Below are positions 54,601 through 63,315 of a stretch of DNA of 64,000 nucleotides, piece after piece. Made by a program: the position numbers and the translations under genes. The stretch lies in NCBI GenBank assembly GCA_044227665.1, contig JBGAWK010000003.1, forward strand, positions 55,212-119,211. The letters run 5' to 3'. This stretch comes from JBGAWK01 sp044227665. Lineage in GTDB: Bacteria; Bacteroidota; Bacteroidia; Chitinophagales; JADIYW01. The notes under the pieces are model-generated. The model did not search any database. It saw only the letters and a list, made by a program, of their open reading frames with translations, and was not told the origin of the DNA. Each line of letters starts with the position of its first letter. Position 1 is the stretch's first letter.

Positions 54601-54723
54601 GCAAAAATTAAAAAAGGCTTAAACATCATTCCTATAGATGTAACAGGAAATGCTAAAGGCATGTATATCCTACATCTTAGGAGTAAAGATAACAACTTTA
54701 GCACAACCTTTACCATAGATTAG
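51688..54723 (+). CDS. Reprolysin-like (M12B-type) metalloprotease with T9SS sorting domain
   Basis: A 1011-residue secreted zinc protease. Signal peptide to about residue 19, a propeptide-like region, then the catalytic domain with the zinc motif HEMGHQFGANH (His328, Glu329, His332, His338) and a Met-turn candidate in TTIMSYAGIC. Behind it are Ig/PKD-like domains (about 650-730 and 730-800; VDFTITDTVLCAGETLDYTA, ITPSNPQICKGESLNITAQY), and a type A T9SS sorting domain at the end (NLSIIPNPNKGNFTLEI ... KGMYILHLRSKDN). Substrate unknown. Likely processed by PorU. It follows a terminator and has its own -7 box. Confidence 0.9.
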   Translation: MKKTIIIPILLLVIQAFAINPWQKTDFQIFRIEGERKIIPDKYISLRLDIDAFKNAFTKNKDFVLMDIPTPEGKFSTYKVTESMCMEKELADKYPIIKTYTAVCVNNPLVTAKLDFTAKGFHAMVFDEAGTYFIDPYAEKNTNFYTCYYKKDYYVGGKHLDCRGDYTSDALHRWSTTDNTTAIVSDNKRRILRLALSCTVEYSKAVDGPNPTKEGVLSAMVTSVNRINGIYEKELSIHMNLVANNDTLIFLTSDPFSNFDGFTMLNQNQKVVDNRIKNANYDIGHVFSTGGGGIAGLGVVCVQGIKANGVTGAPNPIGDAYDVDYVAHEMGHQFGANHTFNAGTGSCAGNRNASTAYEIGSGTTIMSYAGICNNNDIAEHSDDYFHRISLKEIMEYISSTSCAQITPSNSIAPQIQDYSSTYYIPYKTNFELPAFASDPDGDAINYCWEQSDLGPQVNWNNTNNTKAPLFRSFLPTANNVRIFPTYNQIINNVIKYRGEVLPELTRDIKFKCTVRENRNGWGQFNAPETTVLLKTVSTPSLFRVTNYVQDTVIKGNSTQAILWDTTTTTLAPISCGRVNIFLSLDSASTFPILLASNTPNDGIEVVTIPDIFTKDYSARIKIKGVNNVFFDFNDGRIKIEKESPQAPLVDFTITDTVLCAGETLDYTATITNVYDSLKWTISGASPSQSTLSSGTASYSSSGTFSIILTAYKNASAYTKSRTIIVNPQPSIVITPSNPQICKGESLNITAQYLEGVSCIWNTSATSSTLLVSPLENTKYTVEVTDANGCKNKDSITVTVKMPTQSTLTPTICNGDTLYIESQQFTASGVYEVNLINSQGCDSTIQINLQVEALPNLPIIISINDTLKVNNVSANTYKWYLNGNLKATTPLPYIVTTERGQWTVVVMTALGCTSSISSPYVITSIKNNTIRNLSIIPNPNKGNFTLEIPSDVENDVSYHIHNILGEQIATGEAKIKKGLNIIPIDVTGNAKGMYILHLRSKDNNFSTTFTID

Positions 54724-54757
54724 CATATTGTCCTTCTACTTTCACATTTCAAAAATC

Positions 54758-54765
54758 TATCTTTG
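54758..54765 (+). promoter_or_regulatory. -7 box (TATCTTTG) abutting the uvrD/pcrA start
   Basis: Perfect TAnnTTTG, 5 bases (TAGAG) before the ATG at 54771. A -33 element is not clear. Confidence 0.5.
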
Positions 54766-54770
54766 TAGAG

Positions 54771-57056
54771 ATGGACTATTTACAGGAACTGAATGAAGAG
54801 CAAAAGGCAGCAGTAACTACCATTGAGGGTCCTGTAATGATAATTGCAGGGCCAGGTTCGGGAAAGACACGAGTACTTACTTTCCGTATAGCCCACCTTA
54901 TTGGCTCTGGAGTGGATGCTTTCAAAATTCTAGCATTGACCTTCACCAACAAGGCTTCTACAGAAATGCGTGAACGTATTCACAAAATGGCAGGAGGTGA
55001 AGCGCGCAACTTATATATGGGTACTTTTCACTCCGTATTTGCCAGAATACTGCGCATGGAAGCAGAAAAGCTAGGATACCCCTCAAATTTTACAATCTAT
55101 GACACCGACGATGCCAAAAGTTTGCTGAAATCTATTATTAAAGAAGAAGGTCTTAATGATAAAATATATAAACCGGCAAATATTTTTTATAGAATATCTT
55201 CTGTAAAAAACAGCCTTATCAACCCCATAGATTACAAAAATAATGCAGACCTCGTTGCTGATGACCGAGCAGCCATGCGACCACATACCGCCTATCTCTA
55301 TGAGCAATACCAGAAGCGATTGTTTATGGCAGGAGCTATGGACTTTGACGATTTATTATTCAAATTCTATGAGCTATTGAGCAATTTCCCTGAAGTATTG
55401 TACAAATGGCAGAATCGCTTTACACATATCATGATAGATGAATTTCAGGATACCAACTATGCACAATATGAAATCATCAAAAAACTAGGGGCCATCCATG
55501 AAAATATCTGCGTAGTAGGTGATGATGCCCAAAGCATATATGCATTCAGGGGTGCTACCATTCAGAATATCATGAACTTTGAGAAGGACTACCCAGATTT
55601 AAAAGTTTTTAAACTGGAACAGAATTATCGTTCTTCTCCTTTTATAGTAAATGCCGCCAACGAAATTATCAGTAATAATAAATTCCAGCTCAAAAAAACT
55701 ATTTGGACAGAACGCCTAGATGGCTTTAAGATAAAAGTAGTAAAAAATAGTGCCGAGAATGACGAGGCAAAAATGGTGGCAGACAGCATCTTTGAGCTAA
55801 AAATGCGTCAACATCTACAAAATAATGACTTTGCCATCCTTTATCGCACCAATGCCCAGTCTCGATCTTTTGAAGAGGCTCTGAGGCGCATGAATATTCC
55901 CTACAAAATTTATGGAGGTATAAGTTTCTATCAACGCAAGGAAGTAAAAGATTTCTTATGCTATCTCAGATTAGTCGTAAATCCAAATGATGAAGAAGCA
56001 TTGAAGCGTATCATCAACTATCCTATAAGGGGTATAGGACAGACTACTATAGACAGGATGACGGTAGCCGCCAATGAGCATAAAGTATCCCTATGGCAGG
56101 TGTTAGAAAATTCCGATTTTATGAGCGACATCCAAAGTCGTACTAGACAGGCCTTGAGCAATTTCGCTATGATGATAAAGAGTTTTGCTACTTTGCTTTC
56201 TAAGAAATCTGCCTATGAACTTGCCGAGATAATAGGAAAGCAGACAGGATTGGTGGAAGAACTCTATAAAGATAAAACCGCAGAAGGAGTAAGCCGCTAC
56301 GAGAATATTCAGGAACTTCTCAATGGTATAAAACTGTACACCGAAGCGGAGCAATTACAAGAGGTGTCTGAAGACGAAGTATTACCCGAAAGCGATTTGG
56401 CTGCCTACTTACAGCAAATTAGCCTGCTTACGGATATGGACAATGACAAAAACAACCTCGATACAGTAAAGCTGATGACGGTACATGCTTCAAAAGGACT
56501 GGAGTTTCCAGCCGTATTTGTCGTAGGCATGGAGGAAGGTCTTTTTCCCTCTGCTATGTCTTCGGACTCCAGAGAAGGATTGGAAGAGGAACGTCGCCTT
56601 TTCTATGTCGCTATCACGCGTGCTATGCACTACCTCACACTCACCTTTGCCATGATGAGATATAGGTTTGGCAGCTTGGAGTACAACCAAGAAAGTCGTT
56701 TTTTGGAAGAAATAGACCCTAAGAATATATTTTATATGGGGACTAAGGCTACGCCCCCAAAATCGTCACATGGTCTTACACAGGAAGATATAGCCACCGC
56801 TAAAGCATTGCCAAAGCCCACCACACCACAACGCCTTGCAGGCATGAATTCGGCGCAGGTACATAAAGCGCGCATTTCCGACGACATGAAGACAATAAAA
56901 ACCGGAGACAAAGTCAATCACGACAAATACGAAAAAGGAGTAATCGTCAATACTGAGGGTTCTGGGGATAATATCATAGCGGCTATAAACTTCGAAAAAC
57001 ATGGGCTCAAAAAAATTATGCTAAAATTCTCTAAACTTACCATCCTCCATGACTGA
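54771..57056 (+). CDS. UvrD/PcrA-type ATP-dependent DNA helicase
   Basis: A 761-residue superfamily 1 3'-5' helicase of repair and replication-conflict resolution. Motifs: Q motif and Walker A (LNEEQKAAVT, AGPGSGKTRVLTFRIAHL), Ia (LTFTNKAS), Walker B (HIMIDEFQDTN), III (VVGDDAQSIYAFRGA), IV (LEQNYRSS), V (LMTVHASKGLEFPAVFVVG) and VI (EERRLFYVAITRA). The C-terminal region (KTGDKVNHDKYEKGVIVNTEG) is the Tudor-like end of PcrA/UvrD. PcrA versus UvrD cannot be separated by eye. Its 3' end overlaps the next gene by 8 bases. Confidence 0.95.
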   Translation: MDYLQELNEEQKAAVTTIEGPVMIIAGPGSGKTRVLTFRIAHLIGSGVDAFKILALTFTNKASTEMRERIHKMAGGEARNLYMGTFHSVFARILRMEAEKLGYPSNFTIYDTDDAKSLLKSIIKEEGLNDKIYKPANIFYRISSVKNSLINPIDYKNNADLVADDRAAMRPHTAYLYEQYQKRLFMAGAMDFDDLLFKFYELLSNFPEVLYKWQNRFTHIMIDEFQDTNYAQYEIIKKLGAIHENICVVGDDAQSIYAFRGATIQNIMNFEKDYPDLKVFKLEQNYRSSPFIVNAANEIISNNKFQLKKTIWTERLDGFKIKVVKNSAENDEAKMVADSIFELKMRQHLQNNDFAILYRTNAQSRSFEEALRRMNIPYKIYGGISFYQRKEVKDFLCYLRLVVNPNDEEALKRIINYPIRGIGQTTIDRMTVAANEHKVSLWQVLENSDFMSDIQSRTRQALSNFAMMIKSFATLLSKKSAYELAEIIGKQTGLVEELYKDKTAEGVSRYENIQELLNGIKLYTEAEQLQEVSEDEVLPESDLAAYLQQISLLTDMDNDKNNLDTVKLMTVHASKGLEFPAVFVVGMEEGLFPSAMSSDSREGLEEERRLFYVAITRAMHYLTLTFAMMRYRFGSLEYNQESRFLEEIDPKNIFYMGTKATPPKSSHGLTQEDIATAKALPKPTTPQRLAGMNSAQVHKARISDDMKTIKTGDKVNHDKYEKGVIVNTEGSGDNIIAAINFEKHGLKKIMLKFSKLTILHD

Positions 57057-57372
57057 AAACATACAATCCGAAATTGCGACAATCCTGAATGCAGAACTTT
57101 CTACGGTACTCTCGGATGAGGAATTTTTGAATTGGCTGGCATCGCAGATTAACGATATGATAGTTCAGGACTTTGAAAGATTTCTTTCTCTATTATATAT
57201 TATTGATATTGAAGAAAAAAAAGTAAAAGAAACCCTCAAGGCTAATGAGGGAGTCTTTGCCGGAAGAGTTATTGCCGAGATGATAATAAAGAGACAACAA
57301 CAGAAAAAATATTGGAGAGAATATTTCAAAAAAAGTAACGACAACGCCCTTCCTGAAGAAGACAGATGGTAG
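57049..57372 (+). CDS. Small conserved-looking protein co-encoded with the helicase
   Basis: A 107-residue, mostly helical soluble protein. Its ATG lies inside the last codons of the helicase gene (8-base overlap), so it is translationally coupled. Visible segments are an acidic N-terminus, FERFLSLLYIIDIEEKKVKETLK, a GVFAGRVIAEMIIKRQQQKKYWREYF block, and an acidic end. I recall similar short proteins in Bacteroidota with an 'RIDV...EK' and 'IA..I..RQ' pattern, but the family has no known function. Coupling suggests, without proving, a role with the helicase. Confidence 0.8.
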   Translation: MTENIQSEIATILNAELSTVLSDEEFLNWLASQINDMIVQDFERFLSLLYIIDIEEKKVKETLKANEGVFAGRVIAEMIIKRQQQKKYWREYFKKSNDNALPEEDRW

Positions 57373-57377
57373 CAGCC

Positions 57378-59261
57378 CTAATCATAAAAATCCCATTTTG
57401 CGCCTACTTTAAAACCCCTGTCCTGAGATAAGAAATTTGGTGCTACATAATAGCCCTTCTTAGGGATTCCTTCATTTACATATTGATATTTGAAAAAGAC
57501 TTTTGCCTTCTTTATAGATATATTAAAAAACAAATCTATGCGCGGCTGTGGTCTTATAACTTCATGATTTTGTACATAGAATCTTGCCGTGGCAGGCATA
57601 TAAGCCAATGCCCTATAGGGCGTATAATAAAAGACTTCAGCACCTAACTGCGCATTGATTTTGTTTTTGAAATATTTTCCTTTATAAAAAAACTGTGCAT
57701 TCACGAAAGCTATAGGCAGGGGCAGCACATCAGCATTACTACTATATTGCACTTGGAATATTCCTTGTACAAAAAAATTCCTAAATTCAAAAGGCTGCTT
57801 TGCTGTGCAGGAGATGACATGCAGACTCCCCGAATATTGACGTGAAAGAGCCAGAGAATCAAAATATACATAGTTCTTGTTCCAATCGTAACCCATTTTT
57901 AAAGAAGTATGCCATCTAGGTATGCTGAGTTCCGTAGCACTATGTAAAGACAATGATTTCTTGTAGTCATTGTCCCAAGCAAAGTGATTACTACTATACA
58001 GCGTCTGAAGCCATGTAGGAGATTGGATTTTCCACGAAATCTCTTGTGATAATTCCAGCATCTCCAAGGGTGACCAGTGGATATTTTCCAATAGATACAT
58101 ATCGCCAAAATAGGGCGGCGCGAGATGAATTTCCCCTACTAGGTGATGCCTAAGATAGCCCTTATAATATGGATTACTACCGTATTCTGCATAAATATAT
58201 GCATCACCTCTTTTTTTGTTTATATCAAAATTACTATTGCTAATGTAGGCACCATTAATGGAAAACTGCCACCATTTACGGCTCACATCTACTATGCTAT
58301 CCAATGGATTCTGAGGGTGAGAGCCTATCCCAAAACACTGAGATAAGTGATGGGAGTGGAAAATATCTTCCGAACCATTGCTATCTAAATAAAAGGAGCT
58401 ATAATAGTCATCAGATCTTTCATTATCGGAATATATATTTTCAAATTTTTGATAATATGACTGTAAGAAGATAGAGGTCTCGGCATTCAAATGAACATAA
58501 TGTTTTAACTGTACAGCATGTGACTTCTGGCTATTTACGGCATTGGTGAGCAAAGTCGGCAAGGCATCCTTTCGCACGCTATAGATTTTATCATCATATA
58601 CATTGGCGATAGCAGAGCCTCCATATTCCTGATTGTTTACCTTATTGAAAATATATACGGCAAGCAATTCGTACTTTTTATTTTTTGTTGCAGTAAAATT
58701 ATTTAAGCTCACATTCTGCACCTGTGATTTGTTTTCCGGCAGCTTACCATCAGAAAAATATCTCCTAATATTGAAGGCTACGCTAGAATTTTTTTTAATA
58801 TTTTGAGCATGTAGGGCATCTATAGTTTGTTCTGCTTTACCGCCTACCATATAATATATAGAAGTAAAAGGTGTCAATGTCTTGAAATACCGCTGTGAAG
58901 CAGCCGTAAAAAGATATCGGTCGAAGGCATCAAAGCCATGTCTGTATCCCACTCTTTCGTCATTGGAAAATGTGATGGGTGTATAAGCTTGTCCAAGATT
59001 GCTCATGATAAGCATAGGAATATTTAGATTTTCTACTGGGTTATACCTATGAAAGTTTGTGAGACTGCTATCTACATACTGCCATACATGATTATCGAGC
59101 ATATAGTGTGTATCATAGATGTCTTTGGGATTGGACTTCACAATACTCTGATAATCATCGGAGGCTGTCTCTGCCTCTGTAGTATCTTGTGCCCATGTAG
59201 ATGCGGGTATTAATAATCCTAATAGGGATAAAATAAGATATGGTAGTAGCTTGGCGAACAT
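57378..59261 (-). CDS. Putative porin (Porin_10 family)
   Basis: A 627-residue predicted outer-membrane beta-barrel. Signal peptide MFAKLLPYLILSLLGLLIP...ASTWAQ, then the conserved block NLGQAYTPITFSN and RHGFDAFDRYLF, typical of the Bacteroidota 'putative porin' family (PF14121). The body alternates hydrophobic and polar residues with frequent aromatics at strand ends; it ends with GFKVGAKWDFYD, a typical barrel C-terminal strand. Pore function is inferred from the family name only. It is convergent with the helicase partner gene (5 bases between stops). Confidence 0.86.
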   Translation of the reverse strand: MFAKLLPYLILSLLGLLIPASTWAQDTTEAETASDDYQSIVKSNPKDIYDTHYMLDNHVWQYVDSSLTNFHRYNPVENLNIPMLIMSNLGQAYTPITFSNDERVGYRHGFDAFDRYLFTAASQRYFKTLTPFTSIYYMVGGKAEQTIDALHAQNIKKNSSVAFNIRRYFSDGKLPENKSQVQNVSLNNFTATKNKKYELLAVYIFNKVNNQEYGGSAIANVYDDKIYSVRKDALPTLLTNAVNSQKSHAVQLKHYVHLNAETSIFLQSYYQKFENIYSDNERSDDYYSSFYLDSNGSEDIFHSHHLSQCFGIGSHPQNPLDSIVDVSRKWWQFSINGAYISNSNFDINKKRGDAYIYAEYGSNPYYKGYLRHHLVGEIHLAPPYFGDMYLLENIHWSPLEMLELSQEISWKIQSPTWLQTLYSSNHFAWDNDYKKSLSLHSATELSIPRWHTSLKMGYDWNKNYVYFDSLALSRQYSGSLHVISCTAKQPFEFRNFFVQGIFQVQYSSNADVLPLPIAFVNAQFFYKGKYFKNKINAQLGAEVFYYTPYRALAYMPATARFYVQNHEVIRPQPRIDLFFNISIKKAKVFFKYQYVNEGIPKKGYYVAPNFLSQDRGFKVGAKWDFYD

Positions 59262-59292
59262 TAACGGTACGAATTTACGTTATTCTATCTTT

Positions 59293-59326
59293 TTTGAAGA
59301 CACGAAGCGAATTGTATATATATTTG
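59293..59326 (+). promoter_or_regulatory. Promoter before the DUF4293 gene (TTTG - 22 bp - TATATTTG)
   Basis: TTTG at 59293-59296 and TATATTTG at 59319-59326, 22 bases apart; the ATG follows 10 bases after the box. Confidence 0.6.
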
Positions 59327-59336
59327 AAAAAAAATT

Positions 59337-59720
59337 ATGATACAGCGCATTCAGACCTTATACCTATTGGCATCTATAGTTATTATAGGAATAATAGCTT
59401 TTCTTTTACAGCAGCAAATGACGGATATGGAAGGCAACTTTGCGCTAGGCTTACTTTCAGCCTTTGGTATAATTTTTCTACTGCATCTTACTACTATATT
59501 AATGTTCAAAAACAGGAAATTGCAAAGTTCTCTGCTAATTTTTTCACTAGGCATACAATTTCTTGCAGTTGCAGGAATGGCTTACGGTATATTGCAACTA
59601 CAATATCCCATCCTAATACCGCTATGTGTTACCTCTACGGTAATAATATGTACTATTCTGGCAAGAAAAGGAGTAATGGCTGACGAAAAACTCGTTCGCT
59701 CTATGGATAGATTGCGCTAG
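59337..59720 (+). CDS. DUF4293 family membrane protein
   Basis: A 127-residue four-helix inner-membrane protein. The start MIQRIQTLYLL and the end RKGVMADEKLVRSMDRLR are the signature of DUF4293, a family confined to Bacteroidota and of unknown function. Length and helix number fit. It is convergent with the propeller-like gene, overlapping by 4 bases. In this phylum DUF4293 is often found near rho or other housekeeping genes (recollection); here it is alone. Confidence 0.9.
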   Translation: MIQRIQTLYLLASIVIIGIIAFLLQQQMTDMEGNFALGLLSAFGIIFLLHLTTILMFKNRKLQSSLLIFSLGIQFLAVAGMAYGILQLQYPILIPLCVTSTVIICTILARKGVMADEKLVRSMDRLR

Positions 59721-60535
59721 TAAAATAGTTGATACAATTCTACCTTGTCTGGATATAATACTGCTGCAAATGGATACCCGAAGCGCAATGAAACTGCACT
59801 AGGGAAAGTATAAGCCTCTGAGATTACGCCATTACGCATATCTAGGGCTCTAATGGTATTTTTTACAGATAGAAACATAAATAATTGATAATTAAATGCG
59901 TCTGTAGCATCTTCCACATGATATAGCTTCTTATAGTTGCCTTCAGCATCAAAGCTCATGATGCCATAAGTAGTGTCCAGCAATGCCATAAACTTTTCGT
60001 GTCGCACAATATTTACGGGAACAAAAGTCTTATTTTCTAATTGTGCAATATTTTTACTTGAAAATTCAGGCTCAAAGGAGGGGTTATACCGGCTCAATGT
60101 TTGCATATTGACATCATAAAGCCATATCGCATTGGTATTATTGTAAAAGCTAAATAGAGAAGGCTGCATAATGCCTTTATCATAAATATTTACCTTGCTG
60201 TTGACGGATAAATTGTTGTCCAATATATTTAAGATTCCGTCATTTCTTGTAAAGAACAGCGTTTTATAGGCATTCTGTGTATTTAATATAGCCGTACTAT
60301 CTATAAAGACGGAGGAATACACTCCGATTTCTTTACCCTTATTGTCATACTTGACTAAAGTTTTTGCATGAGTGATGACATAAAGATTGCCTAATTCGTC
60401 GGCACTAGCTTGGTAGAACTTCCCAGATTTGGTATAGACTAATTTTGGGGTTTTCACCTGCGCTGCGGCGGTAAGCGCATGACATATCAGCACTATACTA
60501 CAAATATTTTTTAAGGTAACAATTTTGTTGATCAT
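59717..60535 (-). CDS. Secreted propeller-like protein of unknown function
   Basis: A 272-residue protein with a signal peptide (about residues 1-25, ending AAAQ) and repeated beta-strands of a WD/NHL-like kind (YQASADELGNLYVITHAKTLVKYDNKGKEIG; IWLYDVNMQTLSRYN; TIRALDMRNGVISEAYTF). I do not recognise a family; short secreted proteins of this type are common in Bacteroidota, usually next to lpxH or nearby loci. Its first 38 bases overlap the end of lpxH in another frame, so the two are probably co-transcribed and translationally coupled. Confidence 0.72.
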   Translation of the reverse strand: MINKIVTLKNICSIVLICHALTAAAQVKTPKLVYTKSGKFYQASADELGNLYVITHAKTLVKYDNKGKEIGVYSSVFIDSTAILNTQNAYKTLFFTRNDGILNILDNNLSVNSKVNIYDKGIMQPSLFSFYNNTNAIWLYDVNMQTLSRYNPSFEPEFSSKNIAQLENKTFVPVNIVRHEKFMALLDTTYGIMSFDAEGNYKKLYHVEDATDAFNYQLFMFLSVKNTIRALDMRNGVISEAYTFPSAVSLRFGYPFAAVLYPDKVELYQLFY

Positions 60536-61268
60536 ATTCCAAATATGTGTTGTTTACAATCCAGTCGCCGAGGTTTATGTATCGCGTAGCAGCAGATAAA
60601 TTGATATCTAGTGGCAGATGCCTATGTCCAAATATAAAGAAGTTGCAGGACATTTCTTCGGACTTTCTTCGGGCATATTGTAACAAGAACTCTTTATCAT
60701 CGCCCATATATTGCTCCATATCCGGATCGGTACGACTTTTTTCCGACCATAAGGTCGCAATTTTAATGCCAATGTCGGGATGTAGCCAACGGAAACACCA
60801 CTGAAAGAAGGGGAAGGCAAATATTTTTTTTAAAATTTTGAATTTTGTATCTCCAGGACCCAATCCATCTCCATGTGCTACAAAGAATTTTTTGTCATTA
60901 ATAAGAAATACTTGAGGCTTCCTAAATATTGTTACACTCAATTCTTTCTCTAAGTAATCATACATCCAAATATCATGATTTCCGGTAAAAATATATATAG
61001 GTATGCCACTATCTCTGTAGTCTGCAAGGGTGCCCAAAAGTCTGATATTGCCTTTAGGCACTACATATTTGTATTCATGCCAAAAGTCAAAAATATCTCC
61101 TACAAGAAACAATGCTCCACAGTATGGTTTAATCTCTCGTAACCATCGTACTATGTTGCTCTCTCTCCTTAAGTTGTTAGCCCCTTGGTGTATGTCTAAA
61201 TGGAAGTCCGAAGCAAAGTATGCATTTTTGCCTTCAAGTAGATAAATTATGATTTCAGGATACTCCAA
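60498..61268 (-). CDS. lpxH: UDP-2,3-diacylglucosamine diphosphatase (LpxH-like)
   Basis: Metallophosphoesterase that converts UDP-2,3-diacylglucosamine to lipid X in lipid A synthesis, at the inner face of the inner membrane. All metal motifs are present: YFASDFHLD, LVGDIFDFWHEY, FTGNHDIWMYD, VAHGDGLGPGD and FGHRHLP. There is no ATG or GTG before the first motif. I chose TTG 61268 (MEYPEIII); alternatives are TTG 61286, which is part of a TATCTTTG box, and ACG 61277. Convergent or overlapping partner: the secreted propeller-like gene downstream. Assignment as LpxH rather than another UDP-diacylglucosamine hydrolase rests on motif pattern. Confidence 0.9.
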   Translation of the reverse strand: MEYPEIIIYLLEGKNAYFASDFHLDIHQGANNLRRESNIVRWLREIKPYCGALFLVGDIFDFWHEYKYVVPKGNIRLLGTLADYRDSGIPIYIFTGNHDIWMYDYLEKELSVTIFRKPQVFLINDKKFFVAHGDGLGPGDTKFKILKKIFAFPFFQWCFRWLHPDIGIKIATLWSEKSRTDPDMEQYMGDDKEFLLQYARRKSEEMSCNFFIFGHRHLPLDINLSAATRYINLGDWIVNNTYLEYDQQNCYLKKYL

Positions 61269-61283
61269 AATATACGTAAGTGT

Positions 61284-61291
61284 CAAAGATA
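61284..61291 (-). promoter_or_regulatory. -7 box (TATCTTTG) before lpxH
   Basis: Perfect TAnnTTTG on the minus strand, 15 bases before TTG 61268. Its last three bases would be the alternative TTG start at 61286. Confidence 0.45.
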
Positions 61292-61320
61292 AAAGCTAAT
61301 TCAATATCTTTATCCCTGTT

Positions 61321-62529
61321 ATGACTCTTCCTAGCAGAAAATATTATCCAGAAGTAGATGGACTTAGGGGGGCTATATGTATGCTTATCATCTGGCAGCA
61401 TTGCCATTTTAGCTATCTCAATATACCTTTTACTATTGCTGTGGGATGTCTGCACACATTTTTTATCATATCGGGATTTCTTATTACCAGCATATTGCTC
61501 AAGGACAAAGAAAGAAATATGCCGATAGACACGTATCTCAAAAATTACTATATGCGACGGGTGTTTAGGATTTTTCCTTTATACTTCGCTTACGTAGGCT
61601 TTATGGCTTTAATAGCTTACGCTTTTCCTAACAGCATCTATGTAAAAAACTTTGACATAGCTGGCGACATCCATCAGAATTGGCAATACTTGTTGACCTA
61701 TACTTACAATCTTAAAGAGTATCTAAGTATAGTTTTAGAACACCCGTACAAAAGTTCCTTACAAATTGTGCATTTGTGGTCTTTATCTATGGAAGAGCAA
61801 TTTTACTTGGTCATACCATTTTTGGTATATTATTTATCCCTAAAGAACTTACGTAGAGTATCTCTATTTGTACTCATAATCAATCCATTTATTCGGATGA
61901 TTGCTGCCTACTGGATGCGGCGGCGAGGAATTGATGATACCATGAGTAGTTTTATAATGGAAAGACATTCTTTACTACAGCTTGATGTTATTATGTATGG
62001 CGTAGTCTTGGCCTTGTTTGATTTTAGCTGGATTAGAAAGCCACAGAGATGGGTGGTGGCAGGATTTATTATATACATTTTATTTACCTATATAAATGGA
62101 TATTTTCTGGCTTCGGAAAATAACTGGTATGGTGCAAAGAGCCTTTGGTTGGGTATTAAACACATCGTAAATCAGCACGAGTTCATCATGTATAATGGTT
62201 TTTATTTTTATATGTTTACTTTCATGAATATTATTTTAGCGCTCTTGGTCTATTGCCTAATATCGGGAATGCCGATATTTTCACGATTACTGGCAAATCC
62301 TACTGTAATTCAGGCAGGGAAATATTCTTATGGCATGTACGTATGGCAGATGGTAGTGATAAGTATGGCAATTATGCTGCAAAAATTCTTCCCAAAATTC
62401 CTGCAAAAATCTATAGTATTTGAATTTATAGCCTTCATATTTGTTACCATAATGTCTTATTGGCTAGCAAAGATATCTTATGAATATTTTGAAAAATATT
62501 TTCTAAGGTTCAAAGATAAATACATGTAA
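61321..62529 (+). CDS. Acyltransferase family 3 membrane protein (OafA/YrhL-like)
   Basis: A 402-residue polytopic membrane acyltransferase that would O-acylate cell-surface sugars or lipids. The N-terminal signature EVDGLRGAICMLIIWQHCHF with the conserved His, the FFIISGFLITSILLKD segment, the RRVFRIFPLYF block and SLSMEEQFYLVIPF (with conserved Glu) identify the family. About ten hydrophobic helices follow. No SGNH domain is attached. Acceptor unknown. It is divergent from lpxH with 52 bases between starts and convergent with birA. Confidence 0.92.
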   Translation: MTLPSRKYYPEVDGLRGAICMLIIWQHCHFSYLNIPFTIAVGCLHTFFIISGFLITSILLKDKERNMPIDTYLKNYYMRRVFRIFPLYFAYVGFMALIAYAFPNSIYVKNFDIAGDIHQNWQYLLTYTYNLKEYLSIVLEHPYKSSLQIVHLWSLSMEEQFYLVIPFLVYYLSLKNLRRVSLFVLIINPFIRMIAAYWMRRRGIDDTMSSFIMERHSLLQLDVIMYGVVLALFDFSWIRKPQRWVVAGFIIYILFTYINGYFLASENNWYGAKSLWLGIKHIVNQHEFIMYNGFYFYMFTFMNIILALLVYCLISGMPIFSRLLANPTVIQAGKYSYGMYVWQMVVISMAIMLQKFFPKFLQKSIVFEFIAFIFVTIMSYWLAKISYEYFEKYFLRFKDKYM

Positions 62530-62541
62530 TATTCATAAAGG

Positions 62542-63315
62542 TCAGCAAAATTTTATTTGCTTGAAGGCAAAATCATGGATACTATTATCATGTTGCTCTA
62601 CCAGTCTTATCCTGCCATCCTGAAGTATGTCCGAAATCTTGGCTTTCTTCCTCATATCTCCCCATTCAAAATAATGATATTTATCATCATAGCGGTAGAG
62701 ATATTCCAAATAATTTTCTTTTATATCCGAAAAATCTCCTTTCCGGAGTTTGAAGTAATTTTGCTCTATGCCTATGAGTATGCTTTCTAGGAGATCCCAA
62801 TGACTCAGATTTTCTAGGTTAAAAAGATTTATCAAACTGATGGCAGTATCCATATTCTCCCAATGCTTTTGTCGCATATTCACACCTATACCTACGATTA
62901 TATACTTTATTTCCGCACCCATTAAAGCACTCTCTATCAATATACCTGAAAGTTTCTTGTCACCTACCATAATATCATTAGGCCATTTTACTTTCAAAGA
63001 CGGTACGACAGATATAGCATTTATACCATGAATTATGCCATTGCAGATAGCCATGTTGATATAAAATTGATTTTCTAATTTTAAAAATTTAGGATATAAA
63101 ATAATACTAAACAATAAATTCTCTCCTTTTTGTGAATGCCATGTATTTCGCTGCTGCCCCCTGCCCTTTGATTGAAAATCAGCCAAAATGACAGTCCCAT
63201 CTTTTGGTGTGTTATTTGTGAGTAATAACTTTGCATAGTCGTTGGTAGATTCTATGGTGTCAAAATGTAATATAGGCTTGCCAATAAACAGAGTATTTTC
63301 AAGATATTTTTCCAA
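62542..63315 (-). CDS. birA: Biotin--[acetyl-CoA-carboxylase] ligase
   Basis: Transfers biotin to the carrier protein of acetyl-CoA carboxylase. A 257-residue protein, catalytic and C-terminal domains only, without the N-terminal repressor helix-turn-helix. Motifs: FDTIESTNDYAK, ADFQSKGRGQQRNTWHSQKGENLLFSIIL (biotinyl-AMP loop GRGQQR), VKWPNDIMVGDKKLSGILIES. There is no ATG at the expected N-terminus; TTG 63315 (MEKYLENTLFIGK) fits the family best, and coincides with a TAATTTTG sequence. The longer frame to 63480 runs into rsfS and is rejected. Order birA-rsfS-ftsH is frequent in this phylum as I recall. Confidence 0.93.
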   Translation of the reverse strand: MEKYLENTLFIGKPILHFDTIESTNDYAKLLLTNNTPKDGTVILADFQSKGRGQQRNTWHSQKGENLLFSIILYPKFLKLENQFYINMAICNGIIHGINAISVVPSLKVKWPNDIMVGDKKLSGILIESALMGAEIKYIIVGIGVNMRQKHWENMDTAISLINLFNLENLSHWDLLESILIGIEQNYFKLRKGDFSDIKENYLEYLYRYDDKYHYFEWGDMRKKAKISDILQDGRIRLVEQHDNSIHDFAFKQIKFC

